From positions 1 to 64,000 of the forward strand of contig NW_026970891.1 of the NCBI RefSeq assembly GCF_963678635.1: a DNA stretch of 64,000 nucleotides. The letters run 5' to 3'. The stretch is from Symsagittifera roscoffensis. Its lineage: Eukaryota; Xenacoelomorpha; Acoela; Convolutidae. The position numbers and the translations under genes are program-made. Each line of letters begins with the position of its first letter. Position 1 is the first letter of the stretch. The notes under the pieces are model-generated. The model searched no databases and was not told the DNA's origin. It saw only the letters and a program-made list of their open reading frames with translations. This document shows, piece after piece, positions 32,932 to 45,239 of the stretch.

Positions 32932-33179
32932 ACAGGGATCTAGAAATTTGCTTCATGGGTATATGACTCTAGGTAAAAGCCTCAGGGTGGAGGCCACCCA
33001 AAAATTTGGAATCTCAAGTGAGGATCTTGTAATCCACCAGCAAAATGCCGGCTACAAAATAATTTTGGACCCCTTAGGTGTCGGATCTTGGGCGCCCACG
33101 TCTTATTTTAGGTGATTTTGCAAAGGATCCCTGGCGGACCCTCATACTACTCATAAAGGTCAAGTTTTTGATTTGTTGG

Positions 33180-34460
33180 TCGTTTTTTTTGGATTTTTTT
33201 CCGCTAAGTATCCCGCCAAAACTGATAGCATAGGTTTAATCGAAACAACATGTTGTTGAAAGCCTATCTTTATAACTGGTTTTGCCCAGTTTGCTTAAGA
33301 AAAAAGTTACGGCGTTCAAACAAAACGAAATTTTGAAACATTGACTGTTTTTCGGAAATTTTTTGACTCTACGCGATAACTATTAAGCCAATTCTCAGGT
33401 TGTGTTGAATCGAGAAAATCGGTTTTCAGAATTTTTTCTGCTCGAGGGGACACAGCTTGTGTTTTTTACAGAAAAATTTTATGGATTTTGGAATTTCTTT
33501 TGACCGTTTTTTTTCAGAATTTTTGGGCGTTTATCCAATCAAATCTGAGATAAAAAAATCAAATGAAAAAACGGGTTGAAATAATAATTCTTGCAGAAGC
33601 GGCGACTCCTCATTTTTTCAGAGAGAATTTCCGGTTTGATAAAGACAGGTAATATGAAAATGCATAAGATCGGGTTTTTTGAGACACTTTGGAAATTTTT
33701 TCTCTATTTTCAAAATTTTACTTTTACTTTATTTTCACAAAAGTGTTATCAATGAGAAGTGTGCCCAGTCCGCTGTGTTTACATTACGCCCTTTTTACAG
33801 ACTTCGTAAAAGTGTGTGGGTGGATTTTTTGAACCAAATTTATGATTTTTTATATCTCGAAAACTACCCTCACAAATCTGAGATTTCTGGTTCAATGGAT
33901 AGATCAAGTTGTGAAAAGCTTCACTGCATTAGCGGCTACGCCCACTTTGTTTTAGACAAAAGTTTTAACCCTCAAAAAGTCAATTTTTCAGCATTTTTTG
34001 AAATTTTACTTTTTTCTAAAAAGTTCCCTCCAAATTTGAGATTTTAGTTTCAATCGAAAGAACGTGTTGTGGGGAGCTCCCCTATTTGTAAGTGATTTCG
34101 CCCAAGTTCTTTCACATAAAAAATTCTGAGGTTTTAGTTTCAATGACCAAATAGGGTTGTGGGAAGCTCCGCTGAGTAAATGATTACGCCTAACTTTTTT
34201 AAACAAAAAGTTAAAACCCTCCGAAAAGTCAATTTTTTGATTTTTTTCACCAATTGTTGAAAATTCTTAGCTTTTCTCAAAAACTACCCTCCCAAATCCG
34301 AGATTTTAGTTCAATTCGAAAGGACGTGTTGTGGGTAGCTCCAATGCAGAATCAATTACGCCCAAATTATTTTCCACCAAAAGTTATGTCCCTTGGAAAA
34401 GTCAAAATTTTTTAACCGTTTTTTGAAACTTGACTTTTCTCGGAAACTAACAATCCAAAT
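33180..34460 (+). repeat. Diverged tandem repeat of about 130-200 bp units
   Basis: Related blocks recur with the order: CTCxAAAACTACCCTCxxAAATC, GAGATTTTxGTTTCAAT, a GTTGTGGGxAGCTCC-like core, TTACGCCCA/TTTCGCCC, AAAAGTTAxxxCCCT, then AAAAGTCAATTTTTT. Clear copies start near 33855, 34017, 34124 and 34277, with a more distant one around 33215. Divergence is high, so this is an old satellite-like array or a decayed repeat family. No coding potential. Confidence 0.7.
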
Positions 34461-35900
34461 CTAATGAGCAACGTTTTTAGCCTCTTTCTAACCTACAAGC
34501 TTTTTTAATCACCTCAATATTTAAGGAAACTGAATTAACTGCTGAATTGGACAGTTTTTGAAGTCATCAAATTGGGATTTATTTTTCTTTGCTGTAGGTC
34601 TAAGAAATATCCAAAAAAATTGACGCGTAAGTGAAGCAACTGCTTATTTTTTCATTACAAAAATTTCTTAAATTATTAAACAGGTAGTTCAGTTTTAGCT
34701 GGCCTCTAGTAAAATCTCTTTGGGAAAATTACTCCTCATACTTATTTTAGTAGAGAAACAGCTAAGGTTAGGGGTCAAGTCCATTTTTGAAATCACATTT
34801 TTCGTACCGCATCAGTATCCCTAGTTGTTTTTATCGAGTTATATGAAAATTATGGTTCACCTTGTTTCTTTCATTATTTTAAATTTTTTTACTTGCTTTT
34901 TTTACGTTTGTGTTTTATTTGCAAATGGTGGGAAAACCGCTTTGTCTCCTTGTAAATTATTAAAGTGTCAAAAAAAGTTAGAACTGAAACAAGTTTGTAA
35001 TGAAAATTGGACCATTTCAAAGGACAATTTCTCACTTCATGATACAAAAATCATATGGCCGGGCTACCGTTTTTGTTATGAAACTGTGTGGCAATGATGG
35101 TAAACAGACAAATATTGCTTAGGTTTGTTCCCCCTGTCGTGAAGAAATAGCATCAAACATTTTAAGAAATTCGCACCCGAAGCTTTTTATTAATCCACAA
35201 TCGATCACATGGGAGCTTGCTTTAAAGTAAGTTTTTTAATTGGATTTTGTTTCTTTTTGTCAACCTTGTGCCTAAGTTCTGCATCGGAGTAAAATTCTCG
35301 CTCAAAAAGCAGAGAAAAAGGTCTCATGCGATTTGAAACATTCTAAGCAATAAAAACGGTTTGTTCAGTGTGACAACCTAATTGTTTCTTGCAATTTTTT
35401 GCAACGCGTTTTGAAAAAGTTATTGCATTTGGTGAAAACTGACATTTTGAAACCTGGAAACAACTAGTAAATCCCTGAAATTACTTATAAGTCATATCAC
35501 GAAGGGTAGCTCTGACCATTTGCTCCTGGCCTATGTAAAAGCTGTTGAAATGCCAAGTCGAAGTTGAGCGAAATCATTCTTGAACTCAAGCATTTGAGAT
35601 AAAATCGGAATTTGCGCCTAATTTTGCTCATTAGTATATATGATAAGTTCCACAAAATACTACTCAACAATTCGACGCCTAATTAAGCACTATTTTAACA
35701 ACTAGTCAATAATTGTTTTTGTTGTTGTTGTTGTGAATTTTCAGTAGGATACTGATGGGATGATATCCCCAAAATTCTCAAAATTTTGTCCAGTTATTTC
35801 GGCACATGTTGCAGTTACAGAAGAGGACCCATGTGCACTTGTTTTGTTCTGAGAATTGATCGTCGAAAAATTTCCACATCATCTGTATCAATCTTCGCTT
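34461..35900. other. Largely unassigned AT-rich sequence
   Basis: No recognisable element apart from one short frame with a signal-peptide-like start at 34843. An imperfect GTT cluster (GTTTTTGTTGTTGTTGTTGTG) sits near 35716. I see no repeat copies linking it to neighbouring regions. Confidence 0.4.
34843..35097 (+). CDS. Possible small secreted Cys-containing protein (84 aa)
   Basis: From ATG 34843 the frame starts MKIMVHLVSFIILNFFTCFF, a good signal-peptide-like hydrophobic run, followed by a polar mature part with cysteines (SPCKLLKCQKKLELKQVC, RFCYETVWQ) and a sequon NWT. The frame extends upstream to a non-canonical start at 34825. No homologue recognised. It may be a genuine small secreted protein or a chance frame. 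Confidence 0.3.
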   Translation: MKIMVHLVSFIILNFFTCFFYVCVLFANGGKTALSPCKLLKCQKKLELKQVCNENWTISKDNFSLHDTKIIWPGYRFCYETVWQ

Positions 35901-35930
35901 TAAGCCTCGCATTTCTCGAAATTCAATTTT

Positions 35931-38590
35931 CTAATTTAGTCGGTTTATTAGACGGCACGTCCTGAATGTAAACTCTCCTCTAATTTTTTTAGTTCTGGTC
36001 TTGTTTAGGTTGAAAATTTCTTTCGTTCTTACTGGATTTTCAATTTTTGCCGGGAGCTTAATGTGATCGTTTTCTTCATGCATGAGTTTCGCCATCATCA
36101 GTAACTCGTTCAGCTGGAGAAACAACGCCCGAGGCAGGATGTTTAACAATCTCAGCTGCTCTGTATAGTCAGAATCGTTTCCCGTGATCCATTTTAAGAC
36201 TTTCTTTTGGAACCTTTCTAATCTCCCTAAGTCGCTTCTTGAGTTATTGCAAATAATTAGACCATACGTTAGAACAGGAAAAATTAAGGATTTGTACAGA
36301 CCAAGTTTTATGCGCATTTTGACTTTGAATTCTAAGTTTCTGCGGATGCAATAGAACGTTATATTTTCTTTCGACATTCTTGAGTCAATATGGGTTGTCC
36401 ATGTTAAATTTTTGGACACATGTATTCCTAGATCCTTTATCACAATCGAGCTTTCCACTGCTGTTTCACAAAGAATAAATTCGGTTGCTTTCCTCTAAAT
36501 TCGACTTTAAAACATTTGTCCAGTGCCAGACTCATCTTGTTTTTGTCTACCCTGTTTTCAACGCTTTTTAGGTCCTGCTGGATGTCTTTTGTGTCTACAT
36601 TCACTGCTAGCAATTTTAGGTCGTCTGCAAAGATAAATGGGTCACTAAATTTCAATACTTCAGGAAGATCATTTATGAAGATACAGAAGAATATTGGACC
36701 AATCAACGATCCTTGTGGTACGCCACTTGTAATTTCTAAAGTTCCTGATGAGAAATTGTCAGCACGAACAAATTGTTTCCTGTTGCTGAGATAGTCGGCG
36801 ATTATTTCAAGGAAACAGCCTCCAACTCCAATGTTGCTCATTTTCTTTAGTAGTTCGTAATGCGGGACTTTGTCGAATGCCTTAGAGAAGTCGGTATAGA
36901 ATGCCATCACATGGTTTTCAGCGTTCTTGTCAATAGCTTCGTAGATTTCTTTCAAGAAAGATAACATGTTTGTAACAACTGAACGGTTTTTAACAAAACC
37001 GTGCTGACTTCTTGTGAGAAATTTGATGAAATGGTCATACAACGCTGGATACATGCATTTTTCCAGGAGTTTACTCATGATATTCTGGAGTGACACCGGC
37101 CGGTAGTTTTTCATTAGTCATTTGTCACCTTTCTTGTAAAAAGGCGACACAGCCGCAACTTTCCATTTATCTGGTATTTTCCTTAACCTCTTGATGTTTT
37201 TAAAAACGCAAGGCAAAATTGTGGTCATTTCTCTGGCCGTTCGCTGGAAGAAAATTTGCGGGAGTCCATCTGGGTCCCGCGATTTTGTTATGTTCAGCTC
37301 TGTTATAATTTGGTTTAATTATGTTTTTGAGATACTGAAGTTACTCAATATCGTATTTTCGCACTTCATGTCACTGAGGTTGAAGCTTGATTTGGGCGAA
37401 AATACAGAGTGAAAATATTCATTCAAAAAGTTCACTTTTTCTTTGGCTTTGGAAACAGCTGTTTCGTCCTTGATCAAAGTCTTTGGGACAGTTTCTGATT
37501 TTTTCAGACTCTTAAAGTGTTTGAAATTTAAATGTGTTTTACGAGTGGACATCAAATTTTCCTGATAATTTACTCTATATTCCTCTACTGCTTCTTCCAC
37601 CATTTTATCTAGAGATAGAATGAGATTTCTGCGGTAGCCTGTAGGTTTCAATTTGTATATTTTAGTTTGCGTTCGCAGTTTGTTCATGATGTTTGAAGTA
37701 CTTGGCGTAGCCCGTGGCAGAAGTGATTGGCGACGTCTCGTTCTTCTAGGCACATGTTGGTTTACCAAATTTTCCAAACTGTAAAGTTCCTCGCACATTC
37801 TATTGATGTTTGTATGACATACTGGTGAGAAAGGCTCACTTAGTATTGATTTCTTGATTTCGTTATAGTCCACGCTACCAAAGCTTCGAAAGTTTTCAAT
37901 AGCGACCTTTACCTCATGGTGAGGACATTCAATTAGAATGCTGATTGCTTTGTGGTCGGAGCAATTGTAAATTTTTGAGAAAGTTTCGTCAGGAGTCGCA
38001 TGAATGTGACAATTTTTGAATAATGTAATGTCTAGGGTGTTTTTGCCACAAGTTGGAAAATCTATTGCCTGCTCGAACTGATGTTGCTCGATTAGTTCAA
38101 TAATTGAGTTTTCTTCATTTTCCGTGCTACTATAGTCAATCCAGTTTGCATTTGGAAAATTTACATCTCCGCAAATAAGTGTTGCAGTTGATTGATTTGA
38201 TTTCTCGATTTCATTTAAAATTTGTGCGAAATCGCCTGGACAATAGCGATACTTGCTGCTCGAAGGTGGATTGTAAAAACAGCAGACAATAATTCGTTTA
38301 TCGTTTATTTGGATGCTGCAAGTTAAACAACATTGAGGTTGCTTATTTGGCAACAATTTAGATGAAAATAATTGTTTCACTGCCATTAGTACTCAACCGT
38401 GCAAATTTTGATCTTTGGCTGTTTGTCGTTCTGATCTATAAATACTGTATTCATTTAGCATTAGTTCAGATGATGCAATGTTTTCGTTTAACCAAGTCTC
38501 GCAGAGACATATTATGTCATAGTTTGATGTTGCTATAGCATTTGCAAACTTCATTTGTCGTTCGAGATTTATGAGACTTCTTACATTCAT
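35931..38590 (-). pseudogene. LINE ORF2: endonuclease and reverse transcriptase, broken
   Basis: N-terminal endonuclease pieces are MNVRSLINLERQMKFANAIA with CLCETWLNEN (catalytic Glu), ICGDVNFPNANWID (Asp) and NCSDHKAISILIE (the SDH active-site block). RT pieces are NYRPVSLQNIMSKLLEKCMY, HGFVKNRSVVTNMLSFLKEI, AFYTDFSKAFDKVPHYELL, SGVPQGSLIGPIFFCIFIND and the catalytic FADDLKLLAV. The C-terminal part has KDLGIHVSKNLTWTTHID and LTYGLIICNNSRSDLGRLER. Lesions on the minus strand: TGA near 38392, TAA at 37319-37321, TGA near 37118, and a frameshift near 36455. All catalytic motifs themselves are still legible, so decay is moderate. Confidence 0.9.
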
Positions 38591-38614
38591 TTGCAGGATG
38601 TTGAGAAAGCCTAG

Positions 38615-39532
38615 TCAAGCATCATCTGCTTGTTCTGCTTCTATCATCTCTTTTTTACCATCATTGAACAGCTCGAAATTCTTGATTTTGATTTTCTCCT
38701 TTGGAACTCCTTCGTCTAGAAGTTCTCTTCGTCTTTTTAAGCATAGGTTTTCCTTCCTCGCATCTTCTTTCGATAATGCTGGCAGAAGGTAAATTTCCTC
38801 ATCTCGCAGCTCATCTCTTTTTTCGAAGCTCTTTGCCAAAAACAATCGTGCTTCATGTTCCGTTGACAGAGTTATTAATAAAGTTCTTGACTTGATGCGC
38901 TCTTTGCTGAATTTCCCTAGCCTTTTTATTTCTTCAATTTGTGGTTTAACTCCTAACTTGTTTAGTACCTCATGTAATTTTTCGGTTGTGGGGTAGTACC
39001 TCATGAAAATAGTACCTCGTGTATTTTCGCCTTTTGATTTCTCGGGATCTTCTCTGATCCCCTGTATACGGAAGCTTTTATTGATTTAATGATATATTTC
39101 TTGTTTTATTTTTTTTTCCAGCTCCTGGTTGAGCTTTCATATCTGTAACAGGTTTAACACTGAGTACATCTGCATAGCTTTTTTCCAGTTTTTCGCATGT
39201 GGTTTTTGTAGCGTTTTTGACTTTTTCATCAACCAATGCCGTCAGCCTTTTTTCCATATTTTCAAGACGTGCTTGTATTCCCTCACTCTCTTTTTCAATT
39301 TTCTCGTTCATTTGCATCATGGTCCTACACTTTATGAAGTTATCTCTTTCGTTATTAGTTACGCATGTGTCGCATAGAAGCATTGCGTTTAAACCCAAGT
39401 CTTTTATGACATTGATGGCGGTGTTAGTAAGACCAGTGCAGGTGCTCTCAAGATGCATTTGAGCATTACACAACTGAAACATCTGTCCTTGGCATTTATA
39501 GGTTTTTTGCACGTTTTGCAATTTTTAGTCAT
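38615..39532 (-). pseudogene. LINE ORF1 with PHD/RING-like zinc finger, frameshifted
   Basis: The start is at ATG 39532 (MTKNCKTCKKPINAKDRCFS), giving the first Cys pairs of a zinc finger. After a frame change the next piece has CNAQMHLESTCTGL and MLLCDTC, completing a C/H-rich PHD-like pattern. A coiled-coil-like segment (EKIEKESEGIQARLENMEKR) follows. The last piece, 39004-38615, starts YYPTTEKLHEVLNKLGV and is strongly charged (EEIKRLGKFSKERIKSR), like an RNA-binding ORF1 domain. At least two frame changes (near 39480 and 39050). ORF1 proteins coat LINE RNA. Confidence 0.75.
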
Positions 39533-39646
39533 TTTGGCGGATACAGAGAGAAGGAGCAAATGGGATAGAGAATATTTATTTACAATTTGATCCAAGCCTG
39601 GACAATTAAGCACAGCCCGTCACGAATTAAAATTTAAACTCACAAT

Positions 39647-40432
39647 TTATTTCTTTTCTCGTTTCCTTCGTGCTTCTCGTTGTTTTTTTGACGGTTTCCT
39701 TTTCTTCTTTTCCTTTTCTTTTTTCTTCTTTAAGATATCACTCAAGTTGCTATTATTGTTTCGTATTATAGCTAAAGTTTTGATTTCAAGTGCGGTTTCT
39801 TGATGCAGTTCTCTGTATCCTTCAAGTAGATCTTTGTCCTGTTGTTTAGAATTTGAAATTATGTCTGTTGTAACTTGAACAACTGGTATCGGAAGTTTCT
39901 TTAGATCTTCAAGAATACAGGGTGCACCGTCTCTCTGACAATAGACAAGGCCTTCAATTCGAGGATGCGAATTGACTAGGGGTTTGATTTCTGATACTAG
40001 TTGATTGGCAGTACGGGGAGTCCTTGGATTGAATGGATGTTTTGAAATCGAATTGTTTATTACGTCGTGCCAGATAATTACAGACTCGTTTCTATTAATT
40101 TCGTCTCTCAAGATGTTTCGTACGATTTTATTCGATTTCGATTTGGGATGAAACAATACTCCCTTGTAATGAATGACGCCTTCTTGCAGTTCCTCGTTTC
40201 CTTCTACTGATGCCCAATCTTCAAGTGCCAGATGTATTGAGCTCGCTCCAATAATCACAACCATGAAAAAGGGGTCACCACGGCTACCCCGCAAATCATT
40301 TAACCTGAAACTAATTTGGCACAAATTTTTGTACAAGACATTTGCTGCACTGTAAGAACTACAGGGTTCTGTTGCTTGTTTTGCTCCCTGAAATTGCATC
40401 GATCTACTTCCGCGCAGTTTTGTGAGCGTCAT
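39647..40432 (-). CDS. SGNH/esterase-like ORF upstream of LINE ORF1
   Basis: An open frame of 261 codons from ATG 40432. The conserved part starts at an internal ATG 40264 (MVVIIGASSIHLALEDW), which may be the true start because the first 56 residues are repetitive and lack character. GASS resembles the nucleophile block (GDS-like) of SGNH hydrolases. ESVIIWHDVINNSISKHP, GLVYCQRDGAPCILEDL and YRELHQETALEIKTLAI follow. The end is a long Lys/Arg tail (KKKEKEKKKRKPSKKQREA), suggesting nucleic-acid binding. In described CR1-like elements the esterase is part of ORF1, whereas here it is a separate upstream ORF of the same strand, 114 bp from the PHD ORF. No lesion is visible. Confidence 0.65.
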   Translation of the reverse strand: MTLTKLRGSRSMQFQGAKQATEPCSSYSAANVLYKNLCQISFRLNDLRGSRGDPFFMVVIIGASSIHLALEDWASVEGNEELQEGVIHYKGVLFHPKSKSNKIVRNILRDEINRNESVIIWHDVINNSISKHPFNPRTPRTANQLVSEIKPLVNSHPRIEGLVYCQRDGAPCILEDLKKLPIPVVQVTTDIISNSKQQDKDLLEGYRELHQETALEIKTLAIIRNNNSNLSDILKKKKEKEKKKRKPSKKQREARRKREKK

Positions 40433-40435
40433 CGC

Positions 40436-43400
40436 GAGATCCCTAGAAAAGCATTTTTTTGTTCGAATATATCTTTAGAATTTTTACAATTTGTACCTTG
40501 TTTTGCCAATCAATTGCTGGAAAAAGAGACAGGTTTTTCTGCAAAATTAGGTCTTTTCAGCAATTTGGCAAATTCATAACTCAGAGGAACGACATAAAAC
40601 TACGAAACACAGTCCAGATTTTTATATTGACTAAGCTACGTTTTTCCAAATGTTGCTATCGTCAAGCAGACCGAAAGTCAGGCTAACACATATACACGCG
40701 TGATTTTTTCAGCTTCGAAAAATAGCAGTGTTTTGACCATTATCAGTAGAGAGAAATAAATTACAGGTTTTCAACATAAAGCTGCTGTTTTAGCTGTTTG
40801 AAGAACTCGTATTCTTTACCGGACCATTTTTGAAAATTGTGTGTTTTTTTTGGAAAAGCATTGAACTAGTACATTATGAAAAATCACCTGTGCCATATTG
40901 TTGCTACAGAAATCAACCAAAGCTATTCGAAAGAAAAAATTACGTTTTAGCATCAAAACTTTTCATTTTCTAACCTTGTTCGGTTTTTCTTGCATGTGTT
41001 TCATACCAGAAGACCGGCAGATATCAATGCATCTCGTATTCTGTTTATATTCCGACACTGCGTGTCTCGATTTGATCACAAAGTTTCTCGTTGAAAAGTA
41101 TAGCTGTTGCTTTAAAAGAAAAATTCTACCTGCTTTTTTTGAACAATCAGTCATTTGAAACAGATAGGAAAAACTACGTGTTGGCAAGAAATTGTTTTTG
41201 ATTGTGCGCTTTTTCAAATGTGTTCATACTAGATGAGCAACAACTAATATGCATCTCGAAAGTTGATCACATCTCGCCATTTCGTGTCTTGGTTTGTGTT
41301 TTTTAAGTTCTCGATGCAACAAAAGCACCGGAACAAGAACAAGGCAACTCGAAAAATTGAACAAAAATAAAATGGTAACTATTAACCTAAAGTTGCACGG
41401 AGCTTATTATGCTCTGTTTGTTTTCAATAACCAATGTTAAAAGGGCGTAAAAAACTGCAAACACATTCGAACCAGTTCATTTTTTGTGTAAATGGAACTT
41501 TAAACTCATGTCGACTGTTGCTTTTTGACGAAAAAAAAATAACCCACGCAAGAAAACATGTTCTTGCGATGTATTTCTCACAAATTGAAAAAAAAATTAC
41601 AGCACTGACTAGTACACTTAAACCAAAAAAATGTGATTATGGTTCCGATAATCTTAGCGTTCAAAGTTTGTGAGATTTCATTTTTTTGCTGTTTTAATTG
41701 CTTCAGGCAATAAATATGCCTCAGACGTAGTGTTTTCACATGAGGTTTGAAAAAATTTGATGACAAATTTCTAAACTTTTTGTTCTTAAATTGAAATAAT
41801 TGCATTTTTTTTGTCCAGGTTGGCTGATGTTTATCTGGTACAAATTTTTGCGCGTTTGATCGGAGTCTTTAGATACTCTAGTTGGAAAATTTATGCGCAA
41901 ATTGTGGTTTTTGGGCTCTAATATGGCTGTTTTCAACGTCAAGTTTGGACAATACTTAATTCGACTTTCAGCTAAACTTTTTCAAAGAACAAAAGCAAAT
42001 CACCAGAGCTACCATCTATGAAACTATCAACACTTGTCTCCGTTTTATTTTGCAGTGAAGAGTTGAAACTGAATGTAGGTTTGCTTGTTCACACTGTTCT
42101 TCTTGACTGTGAGACACACCCTCCTTATGTCGTATGTTGCTATTTCGTATACTCTATTACAGATGTCCAGCACCTGATCCATCGTTGATTTTATGCCGGG
42201 TTTGGCTTCATATATAGATTCGAGTCCAAAGTTTTCAGCTCCATGAATATGAGTATTCTTCATTGCTGATATCCTCTCTCCTTTTTTCTCTCCAAGATAT
42301 ACTTGCTAGGAACTTTCGAATTGTCCCGATTCGTTTTTTTGAAAAATTGGAAGCATGGTTTAAAATAATTTCTTCCTTGTAGGATTTTTGGAACCCAGAA
42401 AATGGCTCAATTCTTGTTTGATTTTTAAATTTCATAGTAATTGAGAGTAGGTTCATTTCTGGAGTACATTTTTGATAAACAAACTTATCAGATGAAGAAA
42501 AAATAGGGAAATGACTTTGCGATTAAATGAAAAAGTAAGTGAACAGCTTGAGTCAACTCTATTTCCATGGAATGTTTTGTATGAACTTTCTATATATGGA
42601 AATTTCGTGGGAGTAACTTCTTCTGTTTATATCCACAAACTGGACAAAAATCATACTTCCAGACGGCAGTTGTTATATATCAAGCTCTCCCAGCTTTTAT
42701 TCAGAACATGAAAAAAACTAATTATTTCTGTTTTCATCGAGTTTTAACGAAAAATACATAGTAACGCTAGATTATTGCGTGTAACCTAACGTTTTTTTTT
42801 TTGGTTTTTGAAGTTTGCAAGTTCCACTTATAGTAAATTAGATAAAAATAATGGATTTATTGAAAAATTTACAATTTGTACAAACACAGATTTTACACAA
42901 GAAGTGTTGCATCGGGCGGAGAAAAATTTAATTATTCTTGTCGAGCAGTTCAACATAACCTAAAATGGAAAAGAGCATAAAAAACACCAAGCATTGCAAG
43001 GAAACGATCCGTTCGGCAAAACTTCAAAAACAGTATCCAAATTTTAACCAAAAACTAGCTTCCACCCAAACACTTGGTTCAGAGTTTCTGGACAGAATTT
43101 GAAAAGTTCAAACTCGAAATATGAGCCTAATTTGTTGAAAATATTAATTTCTTTCAAGATCTTGTTTCTGGACATAGTGGTTATAAAAGCCTTGTGATGA
43201 TATAAGAAAACTATTTTCAACGCCCTTATAGTAGTTTGCACTGTTAAATCATGATAAAACAAGATTCTGTTCAAAAATTTTTAATTCAAAACGCAGAAAA
43301 ATGCATTATACATGCAAAGAGAAAAACCTAATAAATGTGTAAAATAGTTAACTTTTTTTTGAAACAAATGTTGAGTCAACTTTTGAGTTGGTTGTAACTT

Positions 43401-44146
43401 TCTTCTTCATGTGTCACACCATGTTTTCTTCTCAACAGACATGGTTTTTTTTGTCGAATCTTTTTAAATTCTCTCAAGTACCTTCTATCACGAACTGCTT
43501 CATTTTTTCGCCAATTATGCAGGGGATTTCATAGGAGAATGAAATAGTTCTTTGGGTCGCTGTTGAAGATGTTAAACTCAACTGTCATTTGTAGTAAACT
43601 GTGAAATTTTGTTGGTTAAGTTTTGATTAATTCACAAACATGTTGCCAAAAAATTTTCAGAAAACAACATCTAAACGCTTTTCAGAAGATTGCGTCTACC
43701 CAGGTGCTCCGCTTAGCCTACTTGGAAAAAGTTCGCAAAATGCAAAATCCATACCTAAATTTGTTGAGAATAGTTGATTGATACATGGATGATTTGTAAG
43801 TAGGAGCATGTCAAATTTTAACTTTTACCCTGTTTTTAATGTGAGCAAAAAATTAACTCTGATTCTTTTTGCAAGATGCAAAGTTTGATTTTTTTTCTAA
43901 CAAGTATCAAAAATATATATTCAAATTTTTACAAAGTGGAAAATAAGTAATAAAATCATTGTAAAATGGAAATTTTTTTGTAGTTTTCTTTTCGAAAAAG
44001 ATTATGCAAAAACCTAACTTCATAAGCAGATCAGAAAAACGCAATAGCTTTTTGTCAAAAAAAACCTGTTATTTTATTGTGAGAAGAACTTCGAAATTGA
44101 TGAATTCTGAAGCTATTCCCTATCTTACGACATTGTTTTTCTGATA
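40436..44146. other. AT-rich region with no recognised gene
   Basis: Only short frames on either strand. Part of a family with the 57.2 kb fragment may be present at 42045-42263. The right end (from 44147) enters the large direct duplication. No LTR, inverted repeat or tandem array could be recognised. Confidence 0.45.
42045..42263 (-). pseudogene. Short fragment related to the 57.2 kb ORF
   Basis: A 72-codon minus-strand frame contains NRVYEIATYDIRRVCLTVKK followed by NSVNKQTYIQFQLF. The plus-strand frame at 57292 contains HAVYDLATNYTIRVRITIKK followed by YCMNNSPCFQIPHF. The shared spacing VY-x2-AT-x2-x-I-R-V-x-T-KK and the following aromatic positions suggest two members of one unrecognised family, both truncated. 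Confidence 0.35.
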
Positions 44147-45239
44147 TTTTTGATCAACTTAAATGCAAAAATTGGATTTGTTAACAATCAAACTAAGAAC
44201 GACGAAGTTCATAAATTTTGATCACTAACAGTGTGAGAAGGATTTCTTACAGTTTTCTTTAAATTGCGAAATCTTTTAATGGAATTTTTCTTCAAAGAAT
44301 AATTTATTTAATTTTTAACATGTGAGAAAAAAATCTACGAAAATTTGCAACTCGCATAAATTGTTTTAATTTTTTAACAAGTTTGCAAAAATGTTTATGA
44401 TTTTTTCTCGAAAATTATATTCAAAATCCATTTTAATGGTTTCAGTGGAAATGCGAAAAAAACGCAATTTTGTTGTCAGAAACTACCTAAATAGTTGTTG
44501 AGAATTATTCAATTTTGCTGGTTTGAGTGTTATTTACTATCTTAAAGTGTTGTTCTTCTGATGTTTTAGATTAACGTATATGCAAGAAATGTATTTCCTA
44601 ACAATCAAACTCAGAACAAAAAAAAATAAATTTTAATTATTATTAGTGTAAGATTGACTACTTAAGAAAGATTTGAAGAAATTTTAACTCAAATGCGAAG
44701 TTTCCTTCATTTTTTTAAACATGTGTGTAAAAATTTTGATGAAAACTTTTGTGTCAGCAAAAAAACATCTTTTGGGTAAAAAAATGCAAAAACCTAATAT
44801 CTTAATTCTTATACTTGTGCAAAAAACGCATTGAAACAAAAATTCCAAATTTATTATTACGAAAATTAACACGCACGTAACGCTTTAAAACGAAAATGCT
44901 AAAGTCAGAATTACAAAAAAAAAATACGAAACGCTTTAAAACGAAAATTCTAAAATTATCAATAGAAAAATTCTAAAATTATTTCGAAATCTTGTTAAAT
45001 TATCATTAAAAGTTTTCATTATTGATGACTTTGAATGCTATTCTGGATCTTAATACCTGCAAAAATTGTTATTAATTTTTTACAAGATGCTAAAATTGAT
45101 TTAATTTTTTCAATCATCCTTGCTAAAAAAACAAAGTAAAAAAATTTGCCAACTGCAAATATTGTTACTTTTAACAATTTTTTCTATGACGTCTTACCTT
45201 ATCTTTCTGTTCCTATCTCCTAAAATTGAAAATGCTGGA

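Larger units (their letters stand above)
35900..40435 (-). mobile_element. CR1-like non-LTR retrotransposon (LINE), inactivated
   Basis: Minus-strand element with, in transcription order, an esterase-like ORF (40432-39647), an ORF1 with a PHD-type finger (39532-38615) and an ORF2 with apurinic endonuclease and reverse transcriptase (38590-35931). PHD and esterase domains are documented in ORF1 of CR1-like elements (Kapitonov and Jurka). ORF2 has three in-frame stops and one frameshift, and ORF1 changes frame at least twice. I do not see a clear 3' tail repeat or target-site duplications, so the ends are approximate. Confidence 0.85.
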
